In this document: piece after piece, positions 8,853 through 17,031 of the stretch | Layout: every line of letters begins with the position of its first letter | Numbering within the stretch: the first letter of the stretch is position 1 | Source of the DNA: Kluyvera ascorbata_C | GTDB lineage: Bacteria; Pseudomonadota; Gammaproteobacteria; Enterobacterales; Enterobacteriaceae | Reading direction: 5' to 3' | DNA length: 64,000 nt | Assembly (NCBI RefSeq): GCF_044197065.1 | Contig: NZ_JBIQOI010000007.1 | Coordinates: forward strand, 172,510-236,509 | The notes under the pieces: generated by a model | Databases searched by the model: none | What the model was told of the DNA's origin: nothing | The model's input: only the letters and a program-made list of their open reading frames with translations | Made by a program: the position numbers and the translations under genes

Positions 8853-9455
8853 ATGACCCCAAGGCTGCCGTTTGCGTTTGCTGTATTTCTGGGCTCATAT
8901 TTGCCACTTAGTATGATCCTGCTCATTCAGGATTTTGATGACAGTAAATATAAAAGGCATCTTTGCTTTGATTTACTGACATCTGACTCCTGTAACCTGC
9001 CGTTTAAGGAACCATTACTGTCCGTCAGTTTATTTCTCATCTGCCTGGTATGTTTTCTTATTTCATGGCTTATATTAAAACTGGCTAAAAGCGATGAGCA
9101 AAAAATCAGGATTCTGGAAGTAAAGTATACGCCGTCAGACCTGATGAACTATGTTCTCCCTTACATTGTTTCGTTCATGAGCATTAATTACCAAGAAACC
9201 AACAAATTTTTTGGGTTTATTGTATTTCTTCTCTGGCTCTTCTGGCTGTCTTATAAGACCGGACAAATAATACTCAACCCTATACTTATCGTATTCAACT
9301 GGAAAATGTATGAAGTAACTTATCGACATCCAGGTAGCAAAAACACACACTCAGGTGTGGTATTATCAAACCTGAGTATTTCCCCTGATTCTGATTACGA
9401 ATATCAGACAATACAGTCTGTCATTATTATTAGTGGAGATAAGGATGAAACTTAA
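8853..9455 (+). CDS. kwaA: Kiwa anti-phage system membrane protein KwaA
   Basis: A 200-residue membrane protein with four to five hydrophobic segments (about residues 5-25, 50-72, 93-110, 115-135 and a possible one near 142) and short charged loops. KwaA is the membrane sensor of the two-gene Kiwa system. The identification rests on size, topology and the 11-base overlap with a gene encoding a DUF4868 (KwaB) protein; KwaA sequences are poorly conserved. The ATG start has a perfect AGGAGG 4 bases upstream. The DNA is AT-rich compared with the core genes, consistent with horizontal transfer. Confidence 0.8.
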   Translation: MTPRLPFAFAVFLGSYLPLSMILLIQDFDDSKYKRHLCFDLLTSDSCNLPFKEPLLSVSLFLICLVCFLISWLILKLAKSDEQKIRILEVKYTPSDLMNYVLPYIVSFMSINYQETNKFFGFIVFLLWLFWLSYKTGQIILNPILIVFNWKMYEVTYRHPGSKNTHSGVVLSNLSISPDSDYEYQTIQSVIIISGDKDET

Positions 9456-10359
9456 AGAATTACAGGATTTTGATATCCAGAGTGCAACACTTTCTGTCTG
9501 GGTGTTCAGGAAACAGACAGTAAAAAGTAACCCGGTATACAGGGGGAAATGGATCACTGTTGTTCCTGAACTCAAAACTGAACTGACGGAATTTATTTGT
9601 GCTGAAAGAGGAAAATACACGGAGACTATTGAGTATTCACTGCTGGCCCAGAACAATGAAGCCAGCCTGATGCTGATTGGTTCCGGAGAAACCTCTGCGG
9701 TTGCAATTACAGCACTATCTGCGGACCAGACACAGGCCAGAAAAGTAAAAGAAATCAAAGAACTGGTGAACTGTGATTTTTACTCTGTGAAACTGGTGTC
9801 CGGAGATACTGTACTACATTGTGTCAAAAAAACAGATCCATCATGGGCAACGAAAAAACAATCCGGATTACGATCTGTTGTTTTCAAAAACAATAAATTA
9901 AAAATAGATGACACCCCTCGTTTTAACATAGCAAAAGATTTCGATTTTTATATTCTTGGTGACAATGTTTTCATCAAAAACAAAAAAACGTTTGAATCCC
10001 TTCTGAGTTATAAAAAAGCTCACCTTACTAACTTTAACGATCTCGTTGATGAACCAGAATTCAGTCAGCTCTTTACTGATGCCGGGCCACTAAAAAGATA
10101 TGTCGGAACAAACGCAATGCAGCTAAGAAGAGCATCGGCCATAAAAGAAAAAGGATTCTATAAGTTACCGGAGTTTATGGCAAGCCTCAGGGAACATGCC
10201 TCGCGGTTCCGGCTGAATCTTCAGTTTGATGAACAGGGCAGGATTATTGCCAGTGATGCCTGCTGTTCCGATATATTTCAGGCCCTGCTTGACCATCGCC
10301 TGCAGTCACACTTTGCCGCACATATCTACGATGTTCCGAATGCGTCACCAATTCAGTAA
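9445..10359 (+). CDS. kwaB: Kiwa anti-phage system protein KwaB (DUF4868)
   Basis: A 304-residue cytoplasmic protein with the DUF4868 layout: an N-terminal region beginning LKELQDFDIQSATLSVWVF, and a C-terminal half with DFDFYILGDNVFIKNKKTFESLLSYKKAH, the most recognisable family segment. KwaB works with KwaA to stop phage DNA replication or late transcription. The ATG at this position has an AAGG just upstream and overlaps the kwaA stop by 11 bases, so translation is coupled. A start 12 bases upstream is possible. The reading frame is intact. Confidence 0.85.
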   Translation: MKLKELQDFDIQSATLSVWVFRKQTVKSNPVYRGKWITVVPELKTELTEFICAERGKYTETIEYSLLAQNNEASLMLIGSGETSAVAITALSADQTQARKVKEIKELVNCDFYSVKLVSGDTVLHCVKKTDPSWATKKQSGLRSVVFKNNKLKIDDTPRFNIAKDFDFYILGDNVFIKNKKTFESLLSYKKAHLTNFNDLVDEPEFSQLFTDAGPLKRYVGTNAMQLRRASAIKEKGFYKLPEFMASLREHASRFRLNLQFDEQGRIIASDACCSDIFQALLDHRLQSHFAAHIYDVPNASPIQ

Positions 10360-10363
10360 AAAA

Positions 10364-10391
10364 GTCAGGGATGAATTTTCCATCATCCCTG
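10364..10391 (-). terminator. Terminator between convergent kwaB and the Ubl-like gene
   Basis: CAGGGATGA and TCATCCCTG form a 9-bp stem. Read on the minus strand it is followed by ACTTTTTTACT, a good terminator for the minus-strand gene. On the plus strand the T run is missing, so its effect on kwaB is uncertain. Confidence 0.65.
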
Positions 10392-10420
10392 ATTCAATAC
10401 CTGCTAAATCAACCCCCACC

Positions 10421-10990
10421 TCATTTTTCTACGGATATATCAGTTATAATACCTGTCTCAGCCTCACGGAATCCTTCCTGTATCATTCTTTTATATCTGG
10501 CCAGTGCCCTATCCCTGCGTTCTTCTTTACTCAATGTGGGAACGCCATAATGAATAACATCGCCATCAAACCGGAAATCTTTCAGGTCTTTCCAGGCAAA
10601 TTGAGTCCAGAAAGTAACGACATAACCATGGACAACCCCCACCTCTCCCAGGGTCTTTTTAAGAGGGACTTTTTTGCCATCAAAGACCAAAGAATGATTA
10701 AGCGATACCTGAATGTTTTCGTCTGAAAATGTCGCTGGTTTCGGAAGGCGGAAAAAATTCCGCAGAATGTTGATTACATCTCCCGCAGTAAAGCTCCCCG
10801 CCACAGGGATCCGAAACACGGAATCCTGTCGACTGGAATACAAAAAAATATCAAAAGGTGAATCTTCCAGTTGTTGCCGGAGCTCTTCGGTATAGCGTAC
10901 TGAAAAGGTATTACTAATGGCTGAAACAAATTTGTTTTGAGGAACATCGAGAAACTTTCTGAAATTACGTTCTGAATCGCCACGGATAAT
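10421..10990 (-). pseudogene. 5'-truncated gene with a possible ubiquitin-like beta-grasp domain
   Basis: The frame is open from the left edge of IS630 to its stop, about 189 codons, with no ATG near its beginning; a TAG lies exactly at the IS junction. The only internal start is a TTG that would leave 140 residues. The middle part reads like a ubiquitin-type fold: a helix VINILRNFFRLP, then VSLNHSLVFDGKKVPLKKTL, then GEVGVVHGYVVTFW, matching the pattern 'l..GK.l....tL.e.GV..Gd.v'. The C-terminal part is charged and helical (KEERRDRALARYKRM). Sequence on the far side of IS630 does not obviously continue the frame, so the 5' end may have been lost before or with the IS insertion. The fold call is by eye only. 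Confidence 0.45.
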
Positions 10991-10991
10991 C

Positions 10992-12147
10992 TAAATAACT
11001 GTTCGGAATAGTAGATCACTTTGAGGGAACTCAGCCCGAATTGTGCGATCTGATCAATCGCTGAATATCCCAAATCACCAACCGGACTGAGCGATGCCGA
11101 TCATAGCACCAATTCCCCGTGACGAACGACGCCTGATGCAGAAAGCTATCCATAAAACGCGTGATAAAAATTATGCCCGCAGACTGACCGCCATGCTGAT
11201 GTTGCACCGGGGCGAGCGCGTCAGTCATGTGGCCAGAACACTCTGCTGTGCCCGCTCATCGATTGGTCGCTGGATTAACTGGTTCACTCTGTCTGGTGCT
11301 GAAGGCCTGAAGTCATTACCGTCAGGACGTGGCAGGCGCTGGCCGTTCGAACATATTTGCGCATTGCTGCGTGAGCTTGTGAAGCATTCTCCCGGCGATT
11401 TCGGTTATCAGCGTTCCCGCTGGAGTACCGAACTGCTGGCGATAAAAATCCGTGATGTCACCGGTTGTCCGCTACATGCCTCAACCATCCGGAGATGGTT
11501 ACCTGCTGCCGGGCTGGTATGGCGCAGAGCAGCGCCGACACTGCGTATCCGTGACCCACACAAAGAAGAAAAAATGGTCGCTATCCATGAAGCACTGGCG
11601 AAATGCAGTGCGGAAAATCCCGTGTTTTACGAAGCTGAAGTGGATATTCATCTCAACCCGAAAATCGGTGCTGACTGGCAGTTACGCGGGCAGCAAAAAC
11701 GTGTTGTCACACCGGGCCAGAATGAAAAGTACTATCTTGCCGGTGCGCTGCACAGCGGTACGGGAAAAGTCAGCTACGTAGGTGGAAACAGTAAAGGTTC
11801 ATCTTTATTTATCAGACTGTTAAAACATCTTAAGGCGACATACCGGCGGGCAAAAACGATTACGCTCATTGTCGATAACTACATTATCCACAAAAGCCGT
11901 GAAACGTTGCGCTGGCTGAAAGCAAACCAGAAGTTCAGGGTCATTTATCAGCCGGTTTACTCGCCATGGGTCAATCATGTCGAACGGTTGTGGCAGGCGC
12001 TTCATGAGACAATAACCCGAAATCACCAGTGCCGTTCAATGTGGCAACTGTTGAAAAAGGTTCATCACTTTATGGATACCGTCAGCCCATTCCCCGGTGG
12101 AAAACACGGGCTGGATAAAGTGTAGCGGTATTAGGATCAGTTATTTA
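10992..12147 (+). mobile_element. IS630 element, complete
   Basis: The ends read CTAAATAACTG.. on the left and its near inverse ..CAGTTATTTAG on the right. The TA dinucleotide is present at both ends, as expected for insertion into CTAG with TA duplication. The element is about 1.15 kb and contains one intact transposase of the IS630 type. Confidence 0.88.
11094..12125 (+). CDS. IS630 transposase
   Basis: A 343-residue DDE transposase of the IS630/Tc1-mariner superfamily. An N-terminal helix-turn-helix region (VSHVARTLCCARSSIGRWINWF) is followed by the catalytic domain, with the acidic residues visible in EAEVDIHLNP, LIVDNYIIHKS and SPWVNHVERLWQ. Length and sequence match the transposase of IS630. 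The reading frame is intact, so the element may still be mobile. It ends 21 bases inside the right end of the IS. Confidence 0.93.
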   Translation: MPIIAPIPRDERRLMQKAIHKTRDKNYARRLTAMLMLHRGERVSHVARTLCCARSSIGRWINWFTLSGAEGLKSLPSGRGRRWPFEHICALLRELVKHSPGDFGYQRSRWSTELLAIKIRDVTGCPLHASTIRRWLPAAGLVWRRAAPTLRIRDPHKEEKMVAIHEALAKCSAENPVFYEAEVDIHLNPKIGADWQLRGQQKRVVTPGQNEKYYLAGALHSGTGKVSYVGGNSKGSSLFIRLLKHLKATYRRAKTITLIVDNYIIHKSRETLRWLKANQKFRVIYQPVYSPWVNHVERLWQALHETITRNHQCRSMWQLLKKVHHFMDTVSPFPGGKHGLDKV

Positions 12148-13025
12148 GCCCTGTACTAAAAAGTCTTCCAATTTAATCGTGCGCGGAATCGATTCATAAA
12201 ATGATTTTAACAAACATTGATGGATGGACAAAACCACATTGTATATTCCGTTAGAAAAAATTCACTACACCCTTTTTTAGATTCATAGATACTTGCATCA
12301 GATCACGGACATATAATCAAGAAGGTGATAGTGAATGAAAATTTCATGCATATTAAATTAAAAACACTCCTATCTCCAAAAAGTATATTTCAAGGTTTCC
12401 ATTAACATTCCCGCCTGCCACTTTACGTACACTCATCCTTCCACGCATACACAAAACACTGCAACTAATAAACAACTACATTAAGGTATCAAATACAGAT
12501 TACATCGGCGAAAACAAGAACTGTAACCCTACCTACATCACAAGTAAAGACGGCAGCATACTTGTGATTTATCGGCATTTCTGGCATGATCTTTAGTGTG
12601 TTAAATACAGATTAATCAGTTGAATCAACATTCTAATTGTACACACTGGAAAAATGTCAGACGCTGAGATACATTCACGGAATGTATGTTTTATGTGGAG
12701 ATATCCTCCCATGTTTCATGGTAAGGCCTACGAATTCGAAAATGTCGATTATTTTTGAAAAAGATGTGTTTCAGCAGCAAGGCCAACATAAAGTGATACG
12801 AAAACACAAAATTGCATAAGCTGTCAGTGCGGGATACCTACGAACACATAATAACGCATTGCAATTAATTTATTGCTTATTATTTAAATACTCTTTGAAT
12901 AGCTCTTTTGACATCTTATAACTAATACAATAATCAGTAATGTCGGACAAAATCATTACTAATTCTAAATTTTTAGTTGATACAGCTTGCTTGTCGTTAC
13001 TTAATTATTTTTAAGGAAAAAGATT
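12148..13025. other. AT-rich intergenic stretch without a recognisable gene
   Basis: About 880 bases with many stops in all frames. The phrase AAATACAGATTA occurs twice (about 12494 and 12604), possibly a short repeat. Promoter-like AT-rich sequence (TTGATAC near 12976) lies ahead of the large operon. No other structure could be supported. Confidence 0.5.
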
Positions 13026-13763
13026 GTGAATACATTTAACCGAACTACCACATGCATCGTGATTTCCGCAGCATTGTTACTTGGAGGCTGTGCCAATACC
13101 GGAAGCTCTCTCCTGTCTGGGACAAAGCCGGATCCTCGCCTTACCACCACAGAACAATCACAGTTCTTTAGCGCTTCTGGTGCACAAGGTTGTGGCGTAG
13201 GCGCCGTATCCGGCGCAGCTCTCGGCGCGTTAGTAGGGGCGCTAGCAGGTGACTCGAAGAAAGCGCTTGCCGGCGCTGCAATTGGTGGCGCAGCTGGCTG
13301 TGCTGCAGGTATGACCGCTAACTACTATCTTGATGGCCTGAAAAAAGATTATGCCTCTACAGCCGATCGTCTGCAGGCTATGGATAATGACATCAGCAAA
13401 GATACCGCAGCGGTTGAAAAATCGACGCTGGCGATGAAACAAGTTATTAGCGAAAACCAGGCCACCTTAACCAAAATCAGCATCCAAAAAGATAAAGCTG
13501 GATTTGATAAAGTCGGTGCGAAAACCCAGCTGGCGCAAATTGATGCCAACATCAGCAAGATGAAAGAGACCATGAAAGGCATGAAGGATAAAGAATCTGC
13601 CTATAAGGTCGCTTTACAAGGTCAAACGACCACCACAAGTGCAGAGAAAAGCAAGCTGGCAAATTTGAACAAAGAATATGCCAATCTCAATAGCAAGATT
13701 GCTGCTCTGGAACAAGAAACCAACGAGCTGTATGAACAGCGCCAGGCGATCTCCCTTGGTTAA
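13026..13763 (+). CDS. Glycine-zipper lipoprotein with long coiled coil
   Basis: A 245-residue envelope protein. The signal peptide ends in the lipobox LLGGC (Cys22). Residues 55-95 form a glycine-zipper hairpin (GAVSGAALGALVGALAG, GAAIGGAAGCAAG) such as found in outer-membrane-associated lipoproteins. Residues 110-245 are mostly charged helix with heptad character. The start is GTG with AAGGA upstream. It is the first gene of a long same-strand run and may be an outer-membrane anchor for the downstream machine; that role is inferred from position only. Confidence 0.75.
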   Translation: MNTFNRTTTCIVISAALLLGGCANTGSSLLSGTKPDPRLTTTEQSQFFSASGAQGCGVGAVSGAALGALVGALAGDSKKALAGAAIGGAAGCAAGMTANYYLDGLKKDYASTADRLQAMDNDISKDTAAVEKSTLAMKQVISENQATLTKISIQKDKAGFDKVGAKTQLAQIDANISKMKETMKGMKDKESAYKVALQGQTTTTSAEKSKLANLNKEYANLNSKIAALEQETNELYEQRQAISLG

Positions 13764-13769
13764 CCCTTT

Positions 13770-13795
13770 CGGCCGATAGCATTATCGGCCGGTTT
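13770..13795 (+). terminator. Hairpin between the two lipoprotein genes
   Basis: CGGCCGATA and TATCGGCCG form a perfect 9-bp stem with a 4-base loop followed by GTTTAA. It may attenuate transcription into the operon rather than end it, because the T run is short. Confidence 0.45.
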
Positions 13796-13827
13796 AAGAC
13801 TGCTTAAAGCAGCGTTATTCGACGCTA

Positions 13828-14325
13828 ATGATGGATTATTTGATGAGAAAATACGCACTTCTTGCCGCCCTTGTCCTTACGGGTTGTACTACGTCCCCCC
13901 AGGACTGTGATTTACACGCACAAGATCCAAGCTTTATTACCAAACTGAGCTGCGCCACGTCGGGTGGTTATCGTCAGCAGGTTGATCAAAAAGAACAGCA
14001 GGTTCGCCTGAGCCAATATCAAAATGAATCGGCCAGGCAACAGCAGGATTATACCCAAAACAGACAGCAGACCTTAAATCAAAAGCTGGCAGATGAACAA
14101 GCAAGGCTAAATGCCGTGCGTTCGGATCTGTCGCAGACTCTCGCAAAACTGAAATCAAGCAAGATTCAAAGCCGCGAACGCCAGCAGGAAATTGCCAAAT
14201 TGCAGGAGCTGCAGCGCCAGTCACAAGCGGCAACGAGCGCCAGCGAAATTTCAGCGATTGAGAAAAAGGTCGCCGAAGCCAAGCACAAAATTAAAGTTCT
14301 CGAAGAAGCAAATACGCTCCGCTAA
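13828..14325 (+). CDS. Small coiled-coil lipoprotein
   Basis: A predicted outer-membrane or inner-membrane lipoprotein of 160-165 residues. The signal peptide MRKYALLAALVL ends in the lipobox LTGC. The mature part begins TTSPQDCDLHAQDPSF and has Gln-rich helical segments (residues 55-160) with strong coiled-coil character. The ATG 15 bases downstream of the listed start (at 13843) would place the signal peptide right at the N terminus and is equally likely; neither has a strong ribosome-binding site. The protein resembles its upstream neighbour in design (lipid anchor plus coiled coil). No family was recognised. Confidence 0.7.
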   Translation: MMDYLMRKYALLAALVLTGCTTSPQDCDLHAQDPSFITKLSCATSGGYRQQVDQKEQQVRLSQYQNESARQQQDYTQNRQQTLNQKLADEQARLNAVRSDLSQTLAKLKSSKIQSRERQQEIAKLQELQRQSQAATSASEISAIEKKVAEAKHKIKVLEEANTLR

Positions 14326-14373
14326 AAGCGCAGAAAACGTTCCGGCTGTCTGAGATGCGATGATACACATCTC

Positions 14374-15519
14374 ATGCATATCACCCACAACAATAATGAT
14401 TTGCTTATGCAACGATTAACAACTGCCGCGCCGATTGATGAAGCAACGCTGACAACCTATGAAGAGACGGTCGGTATCATACATCGTCATCTTCCTCCTT
14501 CACTGGCGCTGCTGTATGCCACCGCGCGTCGCAATGCCGAAGGACGCCTGGAGTGGTGGACAGCACGTCAGGGGCTGGCTAAACCTTTTTCCGCACTGAA
14601 TGACGCCGAACGGCTGACTGTTGAGAATAAACGTCAGCAATATCAGGACATTCTGGCGGGGTTAATCAGCCAGCTGGCCGCGCGCGGCGAAGATAAGTCA
14701 GCACATGCGTTGCAAACGCTGCTCACCCAATCACACCACCTCGACGGCTATAGCGTCGGCGGCGAACCGGTGTTGGTCAATTGGGCCACAGCCAGCACAG
14801 CGGCACCCCTCCATACAGTAGTGGTTATCCCCTGGTGGCGCGGTTTTCTTCCTTGGCTGGCATTATTGCTACTGCTGCTCCTGCTCGTCGGTGTCTGGTG
14901 GTGGTTTACACATCGCCCGGCCGTGAAGCTCCCCGTTGTTACACCAACCCATACCGAATTAACTGACACCAATCCCAGCGTGAAGCTTGAGAAACGTCAG
15001 GATTTTGGCCGGATAAAAATCAATCTGCAGTGGAAGCAGGGGGACCACAAAGAGCCTGTCGATCTCGATATTGCCGCCTTTGTGCGCTTAAAAAACGGTG
15101 AAATCAGCGGCGCTGAGGCGCTGAGTCATTTGCCCGGCAACTATGACCAGCCACCGTATCTGCTGCTGCAGGAAGATCTGCGTGAAGGCAATGACGTGGA
15201 TGGCGAATGGCTTTTCGTCAACGGCAGCCACTGGCAGGACATTGATGAGGTGCTGATTTATAGCTTCATTTACGCTGGCACCGATAACTGGCAAGGGACA
15301 AACGCCTCCGTCACCCTCTATGTCCCCGAACAGCAGCCGATTACATCCATGCTCACGGATAGCGACCAGCGTAATAATGTCGCCGCCATCGCCAGGCTCA
15401 AAAATGTCGATGGCAATATTCAGGTTGAACGCCTTGACCGTTTCTTCCCCGACCGCGAGTCGATGGATAAGCACTATGGCTGGGGTTTCAAATGGACGCC
15501 CGGCGCGACCAAAAATTAG
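14374..15519 (+). CDS. Membrane-anchored TerD-like protein
   Basis: A 381-residue protein with a cytoplasmic-type helical N-terminal part (1-150), one strong membrane segment of leucines and tryptophans (about 153-177) and a C-terminal domain (about 205-378) that resembles TerD-family stress proteins. The supporting marks are DLD at 230-232, DLREGNDVDGE at 268-278 (compare the calcium-binding DxRxGxxxGDDE of TerD), VLIYSFIYAG and a closing ERLDRFFPDRESM. TerD proteins are normally soluble, so a membrane-tethered version is unusual. It is the first gene of the tightly packed srf block, 49 bases before srfA. The family call is by motif recognition. Confidence 0.6.
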   Translation: MHITHNNNDLLMQRLTTAAPIDEATLTTYEETVGIIHRHLPPSLALLYATARRNAEGRLEWWTARQGLAKPFSALNDAERLTVENKRQQYQDILAGLISQLAARGEDKSAHALQTLLTQSHHLDGYSVGGEPVLVNWATASTAAPLHTVVVIPWWRGFLPWLALLLLLLLLVGVWWWFTHRPAVKLPVVTPTHTELTDTNPSVKLEKRQDFGRIKINLQWKQGDHKEPVDLDIAAFVRLKNGEISGAEALSHLPGNYDQPPYLLLQEDLREGNDVDGEWLFVNGSHWQDIDEVLIYSFIYAGTDNWQGTNASVTLYVPEQQPITSMLTDSDQRNNVAAIARLKNVDGNIQVERLDRFFPDRESMDKHYGWGFKWTPGATKN

Positions 15520-15568
15520 CCTGTACCACTGTGGCTTTAGTCAAATTACAGCCTTTAAGGGTTAGATA

Positions 15569-17014
15569 ATGCGAAATTCGATTCAGGGACCACTACTTCG
15601 TACCGGAAATAACTCTTCATTCAAGGCGCTGGGTGAAACGGGCTATCCTGTTTTCAAGATGGCCTTCCAGCTACGCGAAGCCATCTATCGTCTTGATGCA
15701 GGGCGCGATCTGGCCCGTCATCTGGCTATCCCGCAAAACGATCAGGGCGGTGACAGAACCGACTGGTACAGCAGTTTTCCCGGCGATGTTATCCCGTGGA
15801 GCGGCGCAAGCGAAGCGGAGCGAGAATCGGCGCGCCAGCAATTTAATGCGTTTCAAATGGCAGTGCAGTCACTAAGCGAACAGCTGCTCAACGCGGAGCA
15901 AAGCGGAACCGGCGGCGATCGTCGGGTCTTTGCCCAGTTGCTTAAATCTGTGACCCATTTCCCCGATTATGAGTTTGTCTATCTCGTTAATGGAACGCTG
16001 GTGATCACCTTTTGGGGGTTTGTCCACCCGGAAGGGGAACAACGTCACCCGATGCATTGGCTGAGTTCATCGTCCGTTCCCGCCGCCGCCCTCGCGGCCG
16101 TTCCGCCGCAGGCCAGCGCCACGGAAAAAACCGTCGAACCCGCTCCCGCGCCCTTTGTTGATATTCGAACGCGCCGCTGGCGCTGGCGTTGGTTGCTATG
16201 GCTACTTTTGGCGTTACTGCTGCTGGCGCTGCTGTTAGGGCTGCTCCGCGGCTGCGCTCCTTCTCTTTCCCTGCCGGGCCTCCCTGGCCTTTCTGCGGAT
16301 AAAACCACGGCCACCGCTGAACCTGTGGCTACGCACCCGGCCACCAGCACCCATGACGTGGCGATCAGGGAGTCAGAAACCGCCGTTGGCGCTCGCGCCG
16401 TACCCGGCATTGTGGAAGGGTCAACCGCGGACGCGCATCCTGCGCTGGATTCAACGGTGCCCGCGATGCCTGCCGACACATCTGACAGAGCGGTAGACGG
16501 CGATGCGCCGCCGCCGGCTAACGCAAATGAAGCCAGCGTAGAACCGCCACTGCCGCCCGGCGTACAGGATACCCACGACGAGCAGACGCCTCCGGGCGTG
16601 ACTCCGGTAACCGCCCCGCCGCTCGTTGCGCCGCAGGGCGAACCGTTAACCCTCCCGGCCACGCTGCCGGACGGCCCGGCGAAGTTTCTTAACGGCGAAT
16701 GGCGCGTGAATGGCGGTATTCAGGACAAGCACACCGGACGCCCGCTCCAGCTGCAATATAATTTTGACCAGGGCAACGGCACCGTCAGCGTCCGCCAGTC
16801 CAGCGGCGTAACGTGCCGTGGCCCAGCCAACGGTAACGTGCAGCAGGGGGCGCTCAACATTACCAACCCTGAGCAAATGATCTGCAGCGATGGCTCAAAC
16901 TTTATTGTGCCGACCATCGAGTGCAAATCACCTTCCGCGGGTCATGCCGATTGTATTGGCAGCAACGATGGGGAAAAAACCTTCCCGATTCGTATGCTTC
17001 AACCTAATTCCTGA
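15569..17014 (+). CDS. srfA: SrfA-family protein
   Basis: A 481-residue single-pass membrane protein. Residues 1-190 are a conserved-looking soluble domain. A membrane segment (RWRWRWLLWLLLALLLLALL, about 200-225) follows. Residues 235-370 are low complexity, rich in Ala, Pro, Thr and Asp with PPGV repeats. Residues 370-481 form a small cysteine-containing domain (NGEWRVNGGIQDK to PIRMLQPNS), presumably periplasmic. Its place directly before srfB and srfC fits the SrfA family named after a Salmonella SsrB-regulated gene. The function is unknown; reports describe SrfABC as virulence-associated. The ATG start has a weak ribosome-binding site. Confidence 0.65.
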   Translation: MRNSIQGPLLRTGNNSSFKALGETGYPVFKMAFQLREAIYRLDAGRDLARHLAIPQNDQGGDRTDWYSSFPGDVIPWSGASEAERESARQQFNAFQMAVQSLSEQLLNAEQSGTGGDRRVFAQLLKSVTHFPDYEFVYLVNGTLVITFWGFVHPEGEQRHPMHWLSSSSVPAAALAAVPPQASATEKTVEPAPAPFVDIRTRRWRWRWLLWLLLALLLLALLLGLLRGCAPSLSLPGLPGLSADKTTATAEPVATHPATSTHDVAIRESETAVGARAVPGIVEGSTADAHPALDSTVPAMPADTSDRAVDGDAPPPANANEASVEPPLPPGVQDTHDEQTPPGVTPVTAPPLVAPQGEPLTLPATLPDGPAKFLNGEWRVNGGIQDKHTGRPLQLQYNFDQGNGTVSVRQSSGVTCRGPANGNVQQGALNITNPEQMICSDGSNFIVPTIECKSPSAGHADCIGSNDGEKTFPIRMLQPNS

Positions 17015-17031
17015 ACAGGGACGAGATAACT

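Noticed and set aside
10774..11073. Minus-strand frame of 99 codons across the IS630 left end
   Set aside because: It combines IS end sequence with an out-of-frame part of the Ubl-like gene; the other frame reads as protein.
12637..12819. 60-codon frame in the AT-rich gap before the srf operon
   Set aside because: No ribosome-binding site, no signal or domain, and composition is that of surrounding noncoding DNA.
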